A DNA stretch of 64,000 bases, from the NCBI RefSeq assembly GCF_000972865.1, contig NZ_CP011144.1:248001-312000 (forward strand), given 5' to 3'. The stretch's first letter is position 1; each line of letters starts with the position of its first letter. Origin of the DNA: Pseudoxanthomonas suwonensis (GTDB taxonomy: Bacteria > Pseudomonadota > Gammaproteobacteria > Xanthomonadales > Xanthomonadaceae). The notes beneath the pieces are model-generated. The model saw only the letters and a list, made by a program, of their open reading frames with translations, searched no databases and was not told the origin of the DNA. A program made the position numbers and the translations under genes. Shown one piece after another: positions 43,720 to 55,213 of the stretch.

Positions 43720-43992
43720 TCAGCGTGCGCTCCAGTCGCGGACGTTCCATTCGTGGACGGTCAGGTCGGAACTGCCGGTGACGGCCAGCGGATCGGTGGC
43801 GACGAGCGCCTGCGCCTCGGCCAGGCTGGCGACGTTCTCCAGCACGTAGGCGCCGCCGCTGCGGTCGCCGAAGCCGCCGGTCAGGGCCAGCAGCCCGCGG
43901 GCGCGCAGGTCGTCGAGCCAGGCCAGGTGCGGGGCGACCACGGCCTCGTCGAATTCCGGCCTACGCATTGCAAGGACAAGGTAATACGTCAT
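43720..43992 (-). CDS. YCII-family protein
   Basis: A 90-residue YciI-like protein: M-T-Y-Y-L-V-L-A-M-R-R-P, H-L-A-W-L-D-D-L-R-A-R-G, L-T-G-G-F-G-D-R-S-G-G and D-P-L-A-V-T-G-S-S. The family is dimeric alpha-beta barrel; some members have weak hydrolase activity, others are unassigned. AGGAAC precedes the ATG. Wedged between argH and proB, so it may act in, or merely travel with, the arginine-proline operon. Confidence 0.85.
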   Translation of the reverse strand: MTYYLVLAMRRPEFDEAVVAPHLAWLDDLRARGLLALTGGFGDRSGGAYVLENVASLAEAQALVATDPLAVTGSSDLTVHEWNVRDWSAR

Positions 43993-44064
43993 GACGATGC
44001 GTTCCTGCCTTTGGTTGCGCCCCGGTCCGGCCGGAGCACGAGATCCACCCATTCCGATCAGGAT

Positions 44065-44150
44065 CGTCATCCCCGCGTAGGCGGGGACCCAGTGACTTTC
44101 GTACGGGTAGAGCGTAAGTCTCTGGGTTCCCGCCTGCGCGGGAACGACGG
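44065..44150. repeat. CGTCATCCC-type inverted repeat inside the arg-pro run
   Basis: CGTCATCCCCGCGTAGGCGG on the left, CCCGCCTGCGCGGGAACGACGG on the right, with CCCAGTGACTTTCG and CTGGG inside. It separates argH from the YCII gene. Confidence 0.87.
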
Positions 44151-44160
44151 TTCTTGAGGG

Positions 44161-45468
44161 TTATTGCGGGTATTCGGCCAAAGCCTCCCAGCGCGCCCGC
44201 AATTCATCCAAGCGCAGGTCGGCCGCTGCGCCCGGCGAGACCCGCGCTTCCAGGCTGCCCTCCGGCGTGCGGCCCTGCCCGGCGGTGTCCGCGCCGGCCG
44301 CGGCGGCCTGGTACGCCTCGCGGAACGGCACCCCGGCCGCGGCCGCCTCGACCGCGACGTCGGTGGCGTACATGCCCGAGTCGATCGCAGCGCGCAGCCG
44401 GTCCTCGCGCCACTCCAGGTTGGCCAGCAGCGCCGGCAGCAGTTCCAGCGCGGCCAGGCCGCGGCCGAAGCCGTGGAAGATCGCGCCCTTGGACGCCTGC
44501 AGGTCGCGGTGGTAACCCGACGGCAGCGACAGCAGCTGCTCGATCTCGGTGCGCGCGGCAGCGACGCTGGCGTGGGTGGCGCGCATCAGCTCGATCACAT
44601 CCGGATTGCGCTTGTTCGGCATGATCGAACTGCCGGTGGTGTACTGCGCCGGCAGCGCGACGAAGCCGAACTCGGCGCTGGTGAACAGCGACAGGTCCCA
44701 GGCGATGCGGCGCAGGTCCAGGGTGGCGCTGCCCAGCGCTTCCAGCGCGGCCATCTCGAACTTGCCGCGCGACAGCTGCGCGTAGACCGGGCTGACCTGC
44801 ATCCGCGCGAAATCGAGCGCGGCAGTGGTGTGCCCGCGGTCCAGCTTCAGGTTGACCCCGTAGCCGGCGGCGGTGCCCAGCGGGTTGGCGTCGACCAGCT
44901 TCAGCGTGTCGGCGGCGCGGACCGCGTCGTCGATGAAGGCTTCGGCCCAGCCGGCCCACCACATGCCGGCCGAGGACACCACGGCGCGCTGGATGTGGGT
45001 GTAGCCGGGCACCGGCAGCGGCCCCTCGGCCTGCGCACGGTCCAGCGCGACCTTGGCGATCTCGCGCGAGAGCTGCGCCACGCGCGCCAGCTTCTGCTTC
45101 AGCCACAGCCGGGTCGCGACCAGGATCTGGTCGTTGCGGCTGCGGCCGGTGTGGATCTTGCGGCCGGCGTCACCCAGGCGCTGGGTCAGCCGTGCCTCGA
45201 TCGCCGAGTGGCCGTCCTCGTAGGACTCGTCCAGGACGAAGGCGCCGGAGCGGAAGTCGTCGGCCAGCAGGTCCAGCTCGCGCAGCAGGCCGGCCAGTTC
45301 GCCCTCGGACAGGATGCCGATGCGCTGCAGGCCCTCGGCGTGCGCCTTGCTGGCGGCGATGTCGTAGAGGAAGAACTCGCGGTCCAGGAGCACGTCGTCG
45401 CCGGCGAGGAAGCGCTGGATCTGCGCGTCCACGGCCACGCCGGGTTTTTGCCACAACAGGTCTGCCAT
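44161..45468 (-). CDS. argH: argininosuccinate lyase
   Basis: A 435-residue enzyme releasing arginine and fumarate. The fumarase-superfamily signature [12 protein letters not shown] is intact, with [17 protein letters not shown] and D-L-Q-A-S-K-G. The N-terminus [10 protein letters not shown] is typical of Xanthomonadaceae. Slightly shorter than the 460 residues of E. coli ArgH. A GC-rich repeat separates it from argC upstream. Confidence 0.95.
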   Translation of the reverse strand: MADLLWQKPGVAVDAQIQRFLAGDDVLLDREFFLYDIAASKAHAEGLQRIGILSEGELAGLLRELDLLADDFRSGAFVLDESYEDGHSAIEARLTQRLGDAGRKIHTGRSRNDQILVATRLWLKQKLARVAQLSREIAKVALDRAQAEGPLPVPGYTHIQRAVVSSAGMWWAGWAEAFIDDAVRAADTLKLVDANPLGTAAGYGVNLKLDRGHTTAALDFARMQVSPVYAQLSRGKFEMAALEALGSATLDLRRIAWDLSLFTSAEFGFVALPAQYTTGSSIMPNKRNPDVIELMRATHASVAAARTEIEQLLSLPSGYHRDLQASKGAIFHGFGRGLAALELLPALLANLEWREDRLRAAIDSGMYATDVAVEAAAAGVPFREAYQAAAAGADTAGQGRTPEGSLEARVSPGAAADLRLDELRARWEALAEYPQ

Positions 45469-45510
45469 TGGTGACTCCAAGAAGACGGGCTTTTTCAGCT
45501 TCTCGCTACT

Positions 45511-45690
45511 GCTCTTCCTTCTCCCCTCGGGACAAGGTGCCCTCGGGGTAGAAGGTGGCCCGGAGGGCCGGATGAGGGTACGGAGGAGTGGCGGGCGTTC
45601 GAACAATCGCAGCTTCGCCGTACCCTCTCCCCAACCCCTCTCTCCCACGGGGACTTCCTTCGGTCGCCGAAGGGAGAGGGGCTCAAGAAC
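45511..45690. repeat. CCCTCTCCC-type GC-rich dispersed repeat, copy 1
   Basis: GGTGCCCTCGGGGTAGAAGG, TGGCCCGGAGGGCCGGATGA and a closing CCCTCTCCCCAACCCCTCTC with GGGAGAGGGGCTCAAG are shared with the copy at 55010. It lies between argC and argH. Confidence 0.8.
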
Positions 45691-46644
45691 CTACACCGGA
45701 ATCGCGGTCAACTCGTCGAACCCGAGCGCGAGGTTGATGTTCTGCATCGCCTGGGTGGCCGCGCCCTTGAGCAGGTTGTCCAGGGTGGCGACCACCACCA
45801 GGCGCTTGCCACCGGGCGCCACCGCGAAGCCGCCGATCTCCACCCCGTGCCGGCCGGCGATGCGGCTGACCCACGGCGCCTGCTCGACCACGTCCACCAG
45901 CGGCTCGCCGGCGTAGCGTTGCTCGTAGCGCGCGCGGACCCAGTCGGCGGTCACTGGCTCGCGCAGCCACAGGTTCGCGGTCAGGGTGATGCCGCGGAAA
46001 TGCGGGGCCACGTGCGGCATGAACTCCACCGGCACCCGCAGCTGCGCCGAGACCTCGCGCTCGTGCAGGTGATCGACCAGCGCGTACGGCATCAGGTTGT
46101 CGCGCAGCAGCCCGACGTCGTTCTTGTCCGACGGCGTGGTGCCGGCGCCGGAATAGCCGGAGACGCCGAAGCACTGCGGCGGGCCGGCCAGGTACTCGAG
46201 CATCGGCCAGATCGCCAGCTGCATCGCGGTGGCGTAGCAGCCCGGGTTGCTGATCCGCTTCTGGCCGGCGTAGTGGCCGCGGGTGATCTCCGGCAGCCCG
46301 TAATACCAGGCTGGGTCGAAGCGGTGGTCGGCCGACAGGTCGACCACCAGGGTGTCCGGCGCAGCCGCGTCGATGCCGGCGACGATCTCGGCCGACTTGC
46401 CGTTGGGCAGGGCCAGCACGACCACGTCGGCGCCCTTGGCCGCGACCTGCTCGTGGGCCAGGTTCTCGTAGCGCAGCTCGCCGCGGTAGGCGTCGCTGTG
46501 CTCGGCCACGCGCCGGCCGTCCAGCTCGCGCGAGGACACGAACGCCAGTTCCAGCCCCGGGTGCGCGGCCACCAGGTGGATCAGCTCGGCGCCGGTGTGC
46601 CCGCGTGCGCCGACGATGCCGATGCTTCTCTTCGCGGCAGTCAT
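45691..46644 (-). CDS. argC: N-acetyl-gamma-glutamyl-phosphate reductase
   Basis: A 317-residue NADPH enzyme. The nucleotide-binding N-terminus [14 protein letters not shown] and the catalytic Cys in [11 protein letters not shown] are clear; [12 protein letters not shown] and N-L-L-K-G-A-A-T-Q complete the signature. Ten bases separate it from the upstream fused kinase gene. Confidence 0.96.
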   Translation of the reverse strand: MTAAKRSIGIVGARGHTGAELIHLVAAHPGLELAFVSSRELDGRRVAEHSDAYRGELRYENLAHEQVAAKGADVVVLALPNGKSAEIVAGIDAAAPDTLVVDLSADHRFDPAWYYGLPEITRGHYAGQKRISNPGCYATAMQLAIWPMLEYLAGPPQCFGVSGYSGAGTTPSDKNDVGLLRDNLMPYALVDHLHEREVSAQLRVPVEFMPHVAPHFRGITLTANLWLREPVTADWVRARYEQRYAGEPLVDVVEQAPWVSRIAGRHGVEIGGFAVAPGGKRLVVVATLDNLLKGAATQAMQNINLALGFDELTAIPV

Positions 46645-46654
46645 GCTGTTCTCC

Positions 46655-47980
46655 TCAGCCCAGCAGGGTCGGCTGGTGGGTGGCGCAGTGGGCGACGCAG
46701 CGCCCGATCTGGTCGAGCCCGTCGATTCCGTACCAGAACACCTTCCACTTCTCCTGCTTGATGCAGCCGTCGGACTCGGCGTAGTAGAAGATGTTGACCT
46801 GGTTGTTGTGCCGCGAGCGCCAGAACAGCGCCGGGGTCTCCTCGCGCATCACGTTCCACACCGCCCGGCCCAGGCCTTCGCCCTGCGCGTCGTCGAGCAC
46901 GGCGAACTTGTCCAGGTACACGCCCTCCCCGGTGTCGACCAGGATCACCGCGGCGCGGTAGTTCTCGCTGACGTAGGCGCGCAGCAGCCGGGTGCGCTCG
47001 AAGTAGTCGGGCACCAGCTCGCGGCCGAAGCTCGATTCGATCAGCGTCTTCAGCGCGACCAGGTCCAGCTCGTCCCAGGAAGTGGCGCGCTGCACCTTCT
47101 CGCCGCGCCGCACCAGCGTGCCGGAGCCCTTGTGGGTGAACAGCTCCTTGGCCAGGTCGGCCGGGCGGGTGATCGAGACCGACGAGGTCAGCGGCAGCCG
47201 GTCGAGCAGGTCCTTGATCTGCTGGATCTTCACCCGCATGCCGCCGTTGATCCACGGCTGCTGCATCAGGTGCTCGAACTCGGTGGACAGGTTGATCGAA
47301 TCGATCACCTTGCCCTGCTCGTCCAGCAGGCCGCCGGTGCCGGTGAGGAAGATGATCTTGTACGGCTGCAGCACCTGCACCAGCTCGTTGGCCGAGAAGT
47401 CGGCGTTGACGTTGAGGATCTGCCCGCCGGCGGTCTCGCCGAGGCTGGCGATCACCGGGATCGAGCCGGCCTGCAGGCTGGCCTCGATCGGCGCCAGGTT
47501 CACCGCCTTGACCTCGCCGACCAGGCCGTAGGTGTCGCGGTCCAGGTACTCGGCCTCGAACACGCCGCCGGTGATCGAGGTGGCGCGCGCGCCGGCCTGC
47601 TGCAGCGCCTCCACCAGCTGCAGGTTGGAGGCCTGGAACACCTTGCGCACGATCGCCAGCGCCTGCGGCGTGGTCACGCGCAGGCCGTTGACGGTCTGCT
47701 TCTCGATCCCGGCCGCCGACAGCTCCTCGTCCAGCTGCGGGCCGGCGCCGTGGACCACGATCGGGGTCAGCCCGACCTCCTGCAGGAAGGTCAGCGAGGA
47801 GGTCAGCGCCTCCAGGTCGTCGCGCAGCACCGCGCCGCCGACCTTGACCACGGCGAAGCGCTTGGCGTCCAGCTGCGAGAAGCGCTTGAGGTACTGGCTG
47901 ATCTCCTTCGCGCTGGCCATGCTCGAGAGCAGGCGCACGATGGTCTGGCGGGTCTGGGTCTGGGTTGCGGGAACGTTCAC
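46655..47980 (-). CDS. argB: bifunctional N-acetylglutamate synthase/kinase
   Basis: A 441-residue fusion of an acetylglutamate kinase (residues about 38-285: [26 protein letters not shown]) and a C-terminal GNAT domain (about 300-441: [25 protein letters not shown]). This NAGS-K arrangement is characteristic of Xanthomonadaceae and some alphaproteobacteria and provides the first two steps of acetylated arginine synthesis. A GTG start (V-N-V-P-A-T) is chosen; a TTG 35 codons upstream would overlap argE, and an ATG at M-A-S-A-K-E-I-S is the shorter option. Strong ribosome sites are lacking. Confidence 0.93.
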   Translation of the reverse strand: MNVPATQTQTRQTIVRLLSSMASAKEISQYLKRFSQLDAKRFAVVKVGGAVLRDDLEALTSSLTFLQEVGLTPIVVHGAGPQLDEELSAAGIEKQTVNGLRVTTPQALAIVRKVFQASNLQLVEALQQAGARATSITGGVFEAEYLDRDTYGLVGEVKAVNLAPIEASLQAGSIPVIASLGETAGGQILNVNADFSANELVQVLQPYKIIFLTGTGGLLDEQGKVIDSINLSTEFEHLMQQPWINGGMRVKIQQIKDLLDRLPLTSSVSITRPADLAKELFTHKGSGTLVRRGEKVQRATSWDELDLVALKTLIESSFGRELVPDYFERTRLLRAYVSENYRAAVILVDTGEGVYLDKFAVLDDAQGEGLGRAVWNVMREETPALFWRSRHNNQVNIFYYAESDGCIKQEKWKVFWYGIDGLDQIGRCVAHCATHQPTLLG

Positions 47981-48035
47981 TGGGGTGGGGTCTGCTTCAG
48001 TACTGCGGTAGCGGTGGAAAGGGGCGGCGACGCGC

Positions 48036-49166
48036 TCACGCCGCGCCGTGGATGGTCGTGCCGTTGATAGTGGTGCCGTTGACAATCCGGTGGACCGAGG
48101 CGGCGTAGCGCCGCAGCTGCTCCAGGGTCACGAACTCGTCGGCGGTGTGCGCCTGGGCGATATCGCCCGGGCCGTAGACCAGCGCGGTGTAGCCGCCGGC
48201 GGAGAACAGCGAGGCCTCCGTCCAGAAGTCGACCGCGTTGCCGATCGGCAGCTCCAGCGCGTCGGCGACGTCGCGTGCGGCCAGGCGGCGTTCTTCTGCA
48301 CGCGCGATGTCTCCCGAAGGCAGGCTCGGCCCGCGGAAGGTCTCTTCGAAGTGCGCGGCGGCCGGCTCGGCGAAACCGGCGAAGGTGGCCAGCAGCTGGT
48401 CGACGTCCATCGACGGCAGCGGCCGGAAACCGAAGCGCAGCTCGGCCTCCGGCGCGATCATGTTGGCCTTGATCCCGCCCTCGATGCGGCCGATGTTGAA
48501 ACGCAGGCCGGTCAATCCGCCGAAGCGGGCGTGGGCCAGCGACTGCACGTGGTCCAGCGCGCGGTCACCCCAGCGCACGGCCTGGTGCAGCGCGCTGGCC
48601 GCGGCGTCCTGCTGGCCGGAGGCATGGCCGGCGCGGCCGGTGAACCGCATCAGCACCGAGGCGATGCCGCGGTGGGCCAGCACCGCCTCGCCCATGGTCG
48701 GCTCGGCCACCAGCACCGCCTCGTAGGGGATGCCGCGGGCCAGGAACGAAGCAATACAGCGCGGATCGTTGGCCTCCTCGTCCGAGGAGAACAGGAACGC
48801 GGCATCGCCATCGCCGGCATGGGCAGCGGCCACCAGCGCGGCGGCCGCGCCCTTGATGTCGCACACGCCCAGGCCGACCACGCGGTCGTCCAGCCGGCGC
48901 ATGACGTGCGGGTCGGCGCTCCAGTGCGGCGAGTCCGGCACCGTGTCCAGGTGCACGTTGAACAGGTACTTCGGCCTGCCGCGCACCGCGTACAGGCTGA
49001 CCGCGCCGGCACCGTGATCGACCACCTGCAGGTCGAACCCGGGCAGGTTCGCGGCCAGGTAGCCGAAGATGCCGCCCTCGGCGGCGATCGCGCGCGGCGG
49101 GTTGCGGGTGTCGAAGGACACCAGCTTCTCCAGGTGCGCGAGGGTGGATTCGAGCAGGTCGGTCAT
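48036..49166 (-). CDS. argE: N-acetyl-citrulline/ornithine deacetylase (ArgE')
   Basis: A 376-residue M20-type metallohydrolase: [25 protein letters not shown] and V-A-E-P-T-M provide metal ligands and the general-base Glu. In Xanthomonas this enzyme removes acetyl from N-acetylcitrulline, consistent with the acetylornithine carbamoyltransferase in the same operon. The extreme C-terminus has a small repeat, [12 protein letters not shown]. The start overlaps no other gene; 13 bases separate it from a GNAT gene. Confidence 0.92.
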   Translation of the reverse strand: MTDLLESTLAHLEKLVSFDTRNPPRAIAAEGGIFGYLAANLPGFDLQVVDHGAGAVSLYAVRGRPKYLFNVHLDTVPDSPHWSADPHVMRRLDDRVVGLGVCDIKGAAAALVAAAHAGDGDAAFLFSSDEEANDPRCIASFLARGIPYEAVLVAEPTMGEAVLAHRGIASVLMRFTGRAGHASGQQDAAASALHQAVRWGDRALDHVQSLAHARFGGLTGLRFNIGRIEGGIKANMIAPEAELRFGFRPLPSMDVDQLLATFAGFAEPAAAHFEETFRGPSLPSGDIARAEERRLAARDVADALELPIGNAVDFWTEASLFSAGGYTALVYGPGDIAQAHTADEFVTLEQLRRYAASVHRIVNGTTINGTTIHGAA

Positions 49167-49179
49167 CGGATCGGTCGTG

Positions 49180-49620
49180 TCAGTGGCCGGTTGCCGCGGC
49201 GCCGTAGGGATCGTCCAGGACGATTTCCATCATCTTGCCCGGCTCGGCCGGTTCGAAACCGAAGCTGGCGTACAGCGCATGGGCATCGGACGTGGCCAGC
49301 ATGAAGCGGCGCAGGTCCTGCAGGTCCGGGTGCGCCACCACCGCGGCGACCAGCGCCCTGCCGTGGCCGTGGCCGCGGTGCTCCGGCAGCACGAACACGT
49401 CGGCCAGGTAGGCGAACGTGGCGCAGTCGGTGATGACCCGCGCGAACGCCACCTGGCCCGCGCCGTCGAGGTACCCGCCGAAGCAAAGCGAACCGGCGAT
49501 CGCCCGCTCCACCGTCTCCCGCGGGATGCCGGGGCTCCAGTAGGCCTCCTCCGACAGGAACCGGTGGATGGTGTCCACGTCAAGTTCGCCGCGGTCGGTG
49601 CTGATGCGCAGTGCGTTCAT
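49180..49620 (-). CDS. GNAT-family N-acetyltransferase
   Basis: A 146-residue acetyltransferase. The acetyl-CoA binding segment V-F-V-L-P-E-H-R-G-H-G-H-G-R-A-L-V is present, with I-H-R-F-L-S-E-E-A-Y-W near the N-terminus, and F-G-F-E-P-A-E. Substrate unknown. The stop lies 13 bases before argE. Because the committed acetylation is already supplied by the NAGS domain of the fused kinase, this and the next gene are probably not essential to the pathway. Confidence 0.85.
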   Translation of the reverse strand: MNALRISTDRGELDVDTIHRFLSEEAYWSPGIPRETVERAIAGSLCFGGYLDGAGQVAFARVITDCATFAYLADVFVLPEHRGHGHGRALVAAVVAHPDLQDLRRFMLATSDAHALYASFGFEPAEPGKMMEIVLDDPYGAAATGH

Positions 49621-49648
49621 GGCCAATCGAACTCCCCTGCAAGAACCA

Positions 49649-49747
49649 CCGTCGTCCCCGCGTAGGCGGGGACCCAGCGACTTGACGCCACGTGTCCTAC
49701 CGGCGTGCAGCAAAGACACTGGGTTCCCGCCTGCGCGGGAACGACGG
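49649..49747. repeat. CGTCGTCCC-type inverted repeat inside the arg-pro run
   Basis: CCGTCGTCCCCGCGTAGGCG with GGGACCCAGCGACTTGACG on the left; CACTGGGTTCCCGCCTGCGC with GGGAACGACGG on the right. It sits between the two GNAT genes. Confidence 0.88.
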
Positions 49748-49795
49748 TACTGGAGATGTCCGCGGAAACCGGGGAAATGGCGGCTAGATACTCCA

Positions 49796-50263
49796 CTACA
49801 GCCTCCTCGCATATTCAACGAAGCCGCCGTCCCGCTCCCACCCCTCGCTGGCATACAGCGCCTGCGCCGGCCCGTTGTCGACCGCGGTCGACAGCACCAG
49901 CTTCACCGCGCCGCGCGCCCGCGCATCGTCCGCCGCACGGCGCAGCAGCGCCCGGGCCACGCCACGGCCGCGCGACTCGGGCGCCACGAACAGGTCGTTG
50001 AGGATCTCGATCGGCGCCGTGCCCACCGAAGTGAACGAGGGATACAGCTGGACGAAGCCCAGCGCCGCACCCTGCCCGTCCACCGCCAGCAACAGCCACG
50101 AATCGCCGCGCTCCAGCCGCTCGCGCAGGAACGCGCCGGCCCGCACCGGGTCCGATGGCTGCCCGTAGAACACCCGGTAACCGTCGAACAGCGCGGCCAG
50201 CGCCGGCAGGTCGTCCAGGCCGGCGCTGCGTACTTCGATCACGGTGGCGGTTGCATCGCTCAT
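49796..50263 (-). CDS. GNAT-family N-acetyltransferase (second)
   Basis: A 155-residue acetyltransferase: L-F-V-A-P-E-S-R-G-R-G-V-A-R-A-L-L is the acetyl-CoA loop, followed by L-S-T-A-V-D-N-G-P-A-Q-A-L-Y. It lies 13 bases downstream of argG. Not closely related to the other GNAT in the operon. Substrate unknown. Confidence 0.87.
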   Translation of the reverse strand: MSDATATVIEVRSAGLDDLPALAALFDGYRVFYGQPSDPVRAGAFLRERLERGDSWLLLAVDGQGAALGFVQLYPSFTSVGTAPIEILNDLFVAPESRGRGVARALLRRAADDARARGAVKLVLSTAVDNGPAQALYASEGWERDGGFVEYARRL

Positions 50264-50276
50264 CGCGCCATCGGCC

Positions 50277-51485
50277 TCAGCGGTTGACCTCGGCCCACAG
50301 CGTGCTGCTCATGCCGAACAGCTTGATGAAGCCCTCGGCCTCTTCCACGCCCCAGTCGGCCGACTGCGCGTAGGTGGCGCCCTTGGCGTTGAGGATGTGC
50401 GGCGAGCGGATCGCGACCGCGTCGACGCGGCCGCCGCGGGTCTCCAGCACCACTTCGCCGTCGACCTGCGCCTGCGACGACGCCAGGAAGGCTTCGAGGT
50501 CGGTCTTCAGCGGGTCGTGGTAGAAGCCCTCGTAGACCAGCTCCACCCACTTGCGCGCCACGTCCGGCTTGAAGCGGTTCTGCTGCTTGCTCAGCACCGC
50601 CTCCTCCAGCGCGCGGTGCGCGGCCAGCAGCGCGGTCAGGCCCGGGGCCTCGAACACGATCCGGCCCTTCAGGCCGATCACCGTGTCGCCGGTGTACATG
50701 CCGCGGCCGACGCCGTACTGGGCGAACATGGTGTTGAGCTTCGCCAGGATCTTCGCGCCCTCCAGCGGCTTGCCGTCCAGCTCCACCGCCTCGCCCTGCA
50801 CGAACTTCAGGGTCACCGTCAGCGGCTCGGCCGGCCAGGAGGCGCGCGGCACGCACCAGCCGCGGGCGCCGTCGCCCGGGGCTTCCCACTTGTCGATCTC
50901 GCCGCCGGACATGGTCACGCCCAGCAGGTTCTCGTTGATGGTGTAGTGCTTCTGCTTGGCCCGCACCTCGAAGCCGCGCTCCTCCAGGTACTTCTGCTCG
51001 TAGGCGCGGGTCTGGGTGTGCTGCTTCTGGATCTCGCGGATCGGGGCGACGATGCGGTAGTCGCCCTGCGCCTTGACCGCCAGGTCGAAGCGGACCTGGT
51101 CGTTGCCCATGCCGGTGCAGCCGTGGGCGATCGCGTTGGTACCCAGCTCGGCCGCGCGCGCCAGCGCCGCGTCCACGATCAGGTAGCGGTCGGACACCAG
51201 CAGCGGGTACTGGCCCTGGTAGCCCTCGCCGGCCCACACGAACGGCTTGACGAAGCCGTTCCAGATCGCCGCGCCGCCGTCGACGGTGACGTGGCTGGCC
51301 ACGCCCAGCTCGGCGGCGCGCTGCTCGATGTAGGCGCGCTCCTCGGCGTCCACGCCGCCGGTGTCGGCGAACACGGTGTGCACGTTCCAGCCTTGCTCCT
51401 TCAGGTACGGGACGCAGAAACTGGTGTCCAGGCCGCCGGAGAAGGCCAGGACGATGTCGCGGGAGGTGTTGGGACTGGTGCTCAT
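50277..51485 (-). CDS. argG: argininosuccinate synthase
   Basis: A 402-residue ATP-dependent ligase of citrulline and aspartate. The PP-loop [12 protein letters not shown], the aspartate/citrulline region [12 protein letters not shown] and [10 protein letters not shown] are seen. The enzyme subtype is that of Xanthomonadaceae, with I-A-H-G-C-T-G. 46 bases separate it from argF' upstream. Confidence 0.96.
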   Translation of the reverse strand: MSTSPNTSRDIVLAFSGGLDTSFCVPYLKEQGWNVHTVFADTGGVDAEERAYIEQRAAELGVASHVTVDGGAAIWNGFVKPFVWAGEGYQGQYPLLVSDRYLIVDAALARAAELGTNAIAHGCTGMGNDQVRFDLAVKAQGDYRIVAPIREIQKQHTQTRAYEQKYLEERGFEVRAKQKHYTINENLLGVTMSGGEIDKWEAPGDGARGWCVPRASWPAEPLTVTLKFVQGEAVELDGKPLEGAKILAKLNTMFAQYGVGRGMYTGDTVIGLKGRIVFEAPGLTALLAAHRALEEAVLSKQQNRFKPDVARKWVELVYEGFYHDPLKTDLEAFLASSQAQVDGEVVLETRGGRVDAVAIRSPHILNAKGATYAQSADWGVEEAEGFIKLFGMSSTLWAEVNR

Positions 51486-51531
51486 TTCGGGATTTCCGTG
51501 GGGAATTCGTTGGGTCGGGCGGGACGGAGGC

Positions 51532-52539
51532 TCAGGACACCAGTGCGGCCATCACCGCCTTCTGCACGTGCAGGCGGTTCTCGGCTTCGTCGATCGCGAT
51601 GCAGTTGGGCGAATCCATCACCGCGTCGGTCGCCTTGACGTTGCGGCGCAGCGGCAGGCAATGCGAGAACACGCCGTTGTTGGTCAGCGCCATCTTCGCC
51701 TCGTCGACGATGAAGTGCTGGTAGCGGTCGCGGATCGGCTTCTCGGGCTCCCAGTTGCCGAAGTACGGCAGCGCGCCCCAGCTCTTGGCGTAGACCACGT
51801 CGGCGCCGGCATAGGCCGACTCGATGTCGTGGCTGACCTGGAACGCGCCGCCGCTCTCGGCCACGTTCTGCTGCGCCCAGCCGATGTAGCGCTCGTCGAG
51901 CAGGTACTCGGGCGTCGGGCACAGCAGGGTCACGTCCATGCCCAGGCGGGTGGCGATGGTCAGCGCCGAATTGGCCACCGCGGTGTTCAGCGGCTTGGGG
52001 TGGTAGGTCCAGGTCAGCACGTACTTCTTGCCGCGCAGGTCGGTGGTGCCGAAGTGCTCGTGCAGGGCCAGCGCGTGGGCCAGCTCCTGGCACGGATGGG
52101 TGATCGTCTCCATGTTGATCACCGGCACGGTCGAGTACCTGGCGAAGGCCTTGAGCACGTGGTCCTCGCGGTCGTAGGCCCAGTCCTTGAACTTCGGGAA
52201 CGCGCGCACGCCGATCAGGTCGACGTAGCGGGCCAGCACCCGCGCCACCTCGGCGATGTGCTCCTCGGTATCGCCGTCCATCACCGTGCCCAGGTCGAAC
52301 TCGATCGGCCAGGCGTCCTTGCCCGGCTGCAGCACGATGGCGTGGCCGCCAAGCTGGAACGCGCCCAGCTCGAAGCTGGTGCGGGTGCGCATGGACGGGT
52401 TGAAGAACACCAGCGCGATCGACTTGCCCTTGAGCTCGCCGCCCAGCTTGTTGCGCTTGAACAGCGCGGCCTGGGTCAGCAGCGCATCCAGCTCGGGACG
52501 GCTCCAGTCCTGGGTGTTGAGGAAGTGCTTGAGCGACAT
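51532..52539 (-). CDS. argF': N-acetylornithine carbamoyltransferase (ArgF')
   Basis: A 335-residue transcarbamylase. Carbamoyl-phosphate motif [19 protein letters not shown], and the diagnostic C-terminal [13 protein letters not shown], which in the Xanthomonas enzyme carries the carboxylated Lys and accounts for the N-acetylornithine preference over ornithine. It is the first gene of the arginine run and is preceded by an attenuator-like leader. Confidence 0.95.
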   Translation of the reverse strand: MSLKHFLNTQDWSRPELDALLTQAALFKRNKLGGELKGKSIALVFFNPSMRTRTSFELGAFQLGGHAIVLQPGKDAWPIEFDLGTVMDGDTEEHIAEVARVLARYVDLIGVRAFPKFKDWAYDREDHVLKAFARYSTVPVINMETITHPCQELAHALALHEHFGTTDLRGKKYVLTWTYHPKPLNTAVANSALTIATRLGMDVTLLCPTPEYLLDERYIGWAQQNVAESGGAFQVSHDIESAYAGADVVYAKSWGALPYFGNWEPEKPIRDRYQHFIVDEAKMALTNNGVFSHCLPLRRNVKATDAVMDSPNCIAIDEAENRLHVQKAVMAALVS

Positions 52540-52629
52540 CGATCGTTCCCTTGCGGTGGTGGATGCCCGAGATTCGGGCCTGGTTGTTGCGGTTCTCTTG
52601 CGCCTGAAACTTTCGCCGGGCCGGAAACG

Positions 52630-52656
52630 AAAAAACCCAGCCTGGGGCTGGGTTTT
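52630..52656 (-). terminator. attenuator terminator ahead of argF'
   Basis: On the minus strand AAAACCCAGCC-CCA-GGCTGGGTTTT forms an 11-bp stem followed by TT to make six consecutive T. Its left arm ACCCAGC can instead pair with GCTGGGT at 52684-52690, which overlaps the leader-peptide stop codon, giving an antiterminator. It lies 91 bases upstream of the argF' start. Confidence 0.85.
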
Positions 52657-52681
52657 CCGAACGGACAGCACGAAGCTCCGG

Positions 52682-52783
52682 TCACCCAGCGGAAAGGTGG
52701 GGTTCCGGTCGACGCGCGCGCGAGGTCATCCCGGAGGCCATCCGGGCGGCGCTGGCGGCGTGCGGCTGCAGGTCGGTGTTCAT
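52682..52783 (-). CDS. candidate arginine leader peptide
   Basis: A 33-codon frame, M-N-T-D-L-Q-P-H ... ending S-R-A-R-R-P-E-P-H-L-S-A-G. Three Arg codons in four positions (CGC, GCG, CGT, CGA) stand immediately before the first attenuator arm, and the TGA stop overlaps the second arm, as in classical leader peptides. A shorter start, M-T-S-R-A-R-R-P-E-P-H-L-S-A-G, 18 codons downstream, is equally possible; neither has a strong ribosome site. The function is inferred from position, codon content and the alternative stems. Confidence 0.65.
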   Translation of the reverse strand: MNTDLQPHAASAARMASGMTSRARRPEPHLSAG

Positions 52784-52891
52784 CGGGCGCGAATGGTCGC
52801 ATGCGCCCGCATGGCGCGCAAGCGCCGAGGGCCGCCCAGGCGCCGGGGAGTATTGCCTACCGTCGTCCCGGCGAGGCGCAGCACACCGGCC

Positions 52892-53416
52892 TCAGGGCGG
52901 CGGCAGGGGCGGCGCTTCGGCTTCCCAGGGTGTCACCGCCACGCGCACGCGCAACCGGTTGCCCGGGTCTTCGGCCAGGCGCGAGCGGTACTTGGTGCCC
53001 TTGTAGACGTAGTCCACGTCGTAGGCGATGGGGCGCTGGAACTGGCGGTCGACCTGGACCAGGCGGCAGTTCTCGGGCGTGGCCGGGGCAACGGGCGCTG
53101 GCGACGGGGCGTCCTGCTCATGCGAGAACATGCCCTTGACCGAGTCGACCATCCGCGAGAACACCCCCGGCTCCTGCCGCTGCTCGGCCGGCTTCTGCTT
53201 CTCCGCCGGCACCGGGTCGCAGCGCTCCTCGGTGCGCGACGCGCGCAGGGTCTGGTAGACCGGCTCCACGCGCAGCACCTGAGCATAGTCGATCCTGACG
53301 TTCTCCACCGGCACCACGCGGATCCGGTCCCCGGACTGGCCTCCTTCCTGCGCCATCGCCGGCTGCCACGCGCAGCAGGCCATGCCCAGCAATGTGAGTT
53401 CCAGCAAGCGGCGCAT
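52892..53416 (-). CDS. exported protein with 17-kDa-antigen/UmoD-like C-terminus
   Basis: A 174-residue protein with signal peptide ([11 protein letters not shown], cleavage near A-M-A-Q). The C-terminal 50 residues, [11 protein letters not shown] and [16 protein letters not shown] with [10 protein letters not shown], resemble the beta-barrel-like end of Rickettsia 17-kDa surface antigen and UmoD relatives in Xanthomonas, but the usual glycine-zipper membrane segment is absent. A separate function in the periplasm is likely and unknown. Divergent from cysS. Confidence 0.7.
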   Translation of the reverse strand: MRRLLELTLLGMACCAWQPAMAQEGGQSGDRIRVVPVENVRIDYAQVLRVEPVYQTLRASRTEERCDPVPAEKQKPAEQRQEPGVFSRMVDSVKGMFSHEQDAPSPAPVAPATPENCRLVQVDRQFQRPIAYDVDYVYKGTKYRSRLAEDPGNRLRVRVAVTPWEAEAPPLPPP

Positions 53417-53560
53417 CGGGTCCGGTGACGACAGGAATCAGACGCCAGTTTAGGCGACGCGCCTTGCAGCCCGCTGAACCGGGAGCCCGGGCCGCGCCAT
53501 CCATCGCCTTCCTTCCCCTCCGTCCAGGCGGGGCCGGGCCGGCGCGCGGCCGCGGCAGGC

Positions 53561-53566
53561 TAGAAT
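53561..53566 (+). promoter_or_regulatory. putative -10 box for cysS
   Basis: TAGAAT in GGCTAGAATCCACGG, 32 bases before the cysS start. Confidence 0.45.
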
Positions 53567-53598
53567 CCACGGTTCTTCCGCCCCCACCGCCCGTGCCG

Positions 53599-54966
<1,368 letters not shown>

Positions 54967-55009
54967 CTTTTTCCTTTTGGGACTCCCCTCCTCGGGAGAC
55001 GACTGCATG

Positions 55010-55168
55010 CTTTTCTCTTCTCCCTCCGGGACCAGGTGCCCTCGGGGTAGAAGGTGGCCCGAAGGGCCGGATGAGGGTTCGGAAAAGCGACGGGTGGCCG
55101 CGCGCCGCGAAGGGGCTTCGCTCCCCTACCCTCCCCAACCCCTCTCCCGGCGGGAGAGGGGCTCAAGC
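55010..55168. repeat. CCCTCTCCC-type GC-rich dispersed repeat, copy 2
   Basis: GGTGCCCTCGGGGTAGAAGG, TGGCCCGAAGGGCCGGATGA and the closing CCCCTCTCCCGGCGGGAGAGG match the copy at 45511. It lies between cysS and sufE. Confidence 0.8.
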
Positions 55169-55213
55169 AAGAGCGGCTCCTTCCTGCGAGGGGGAGCCCA
55201 CACAGGAACCGCA

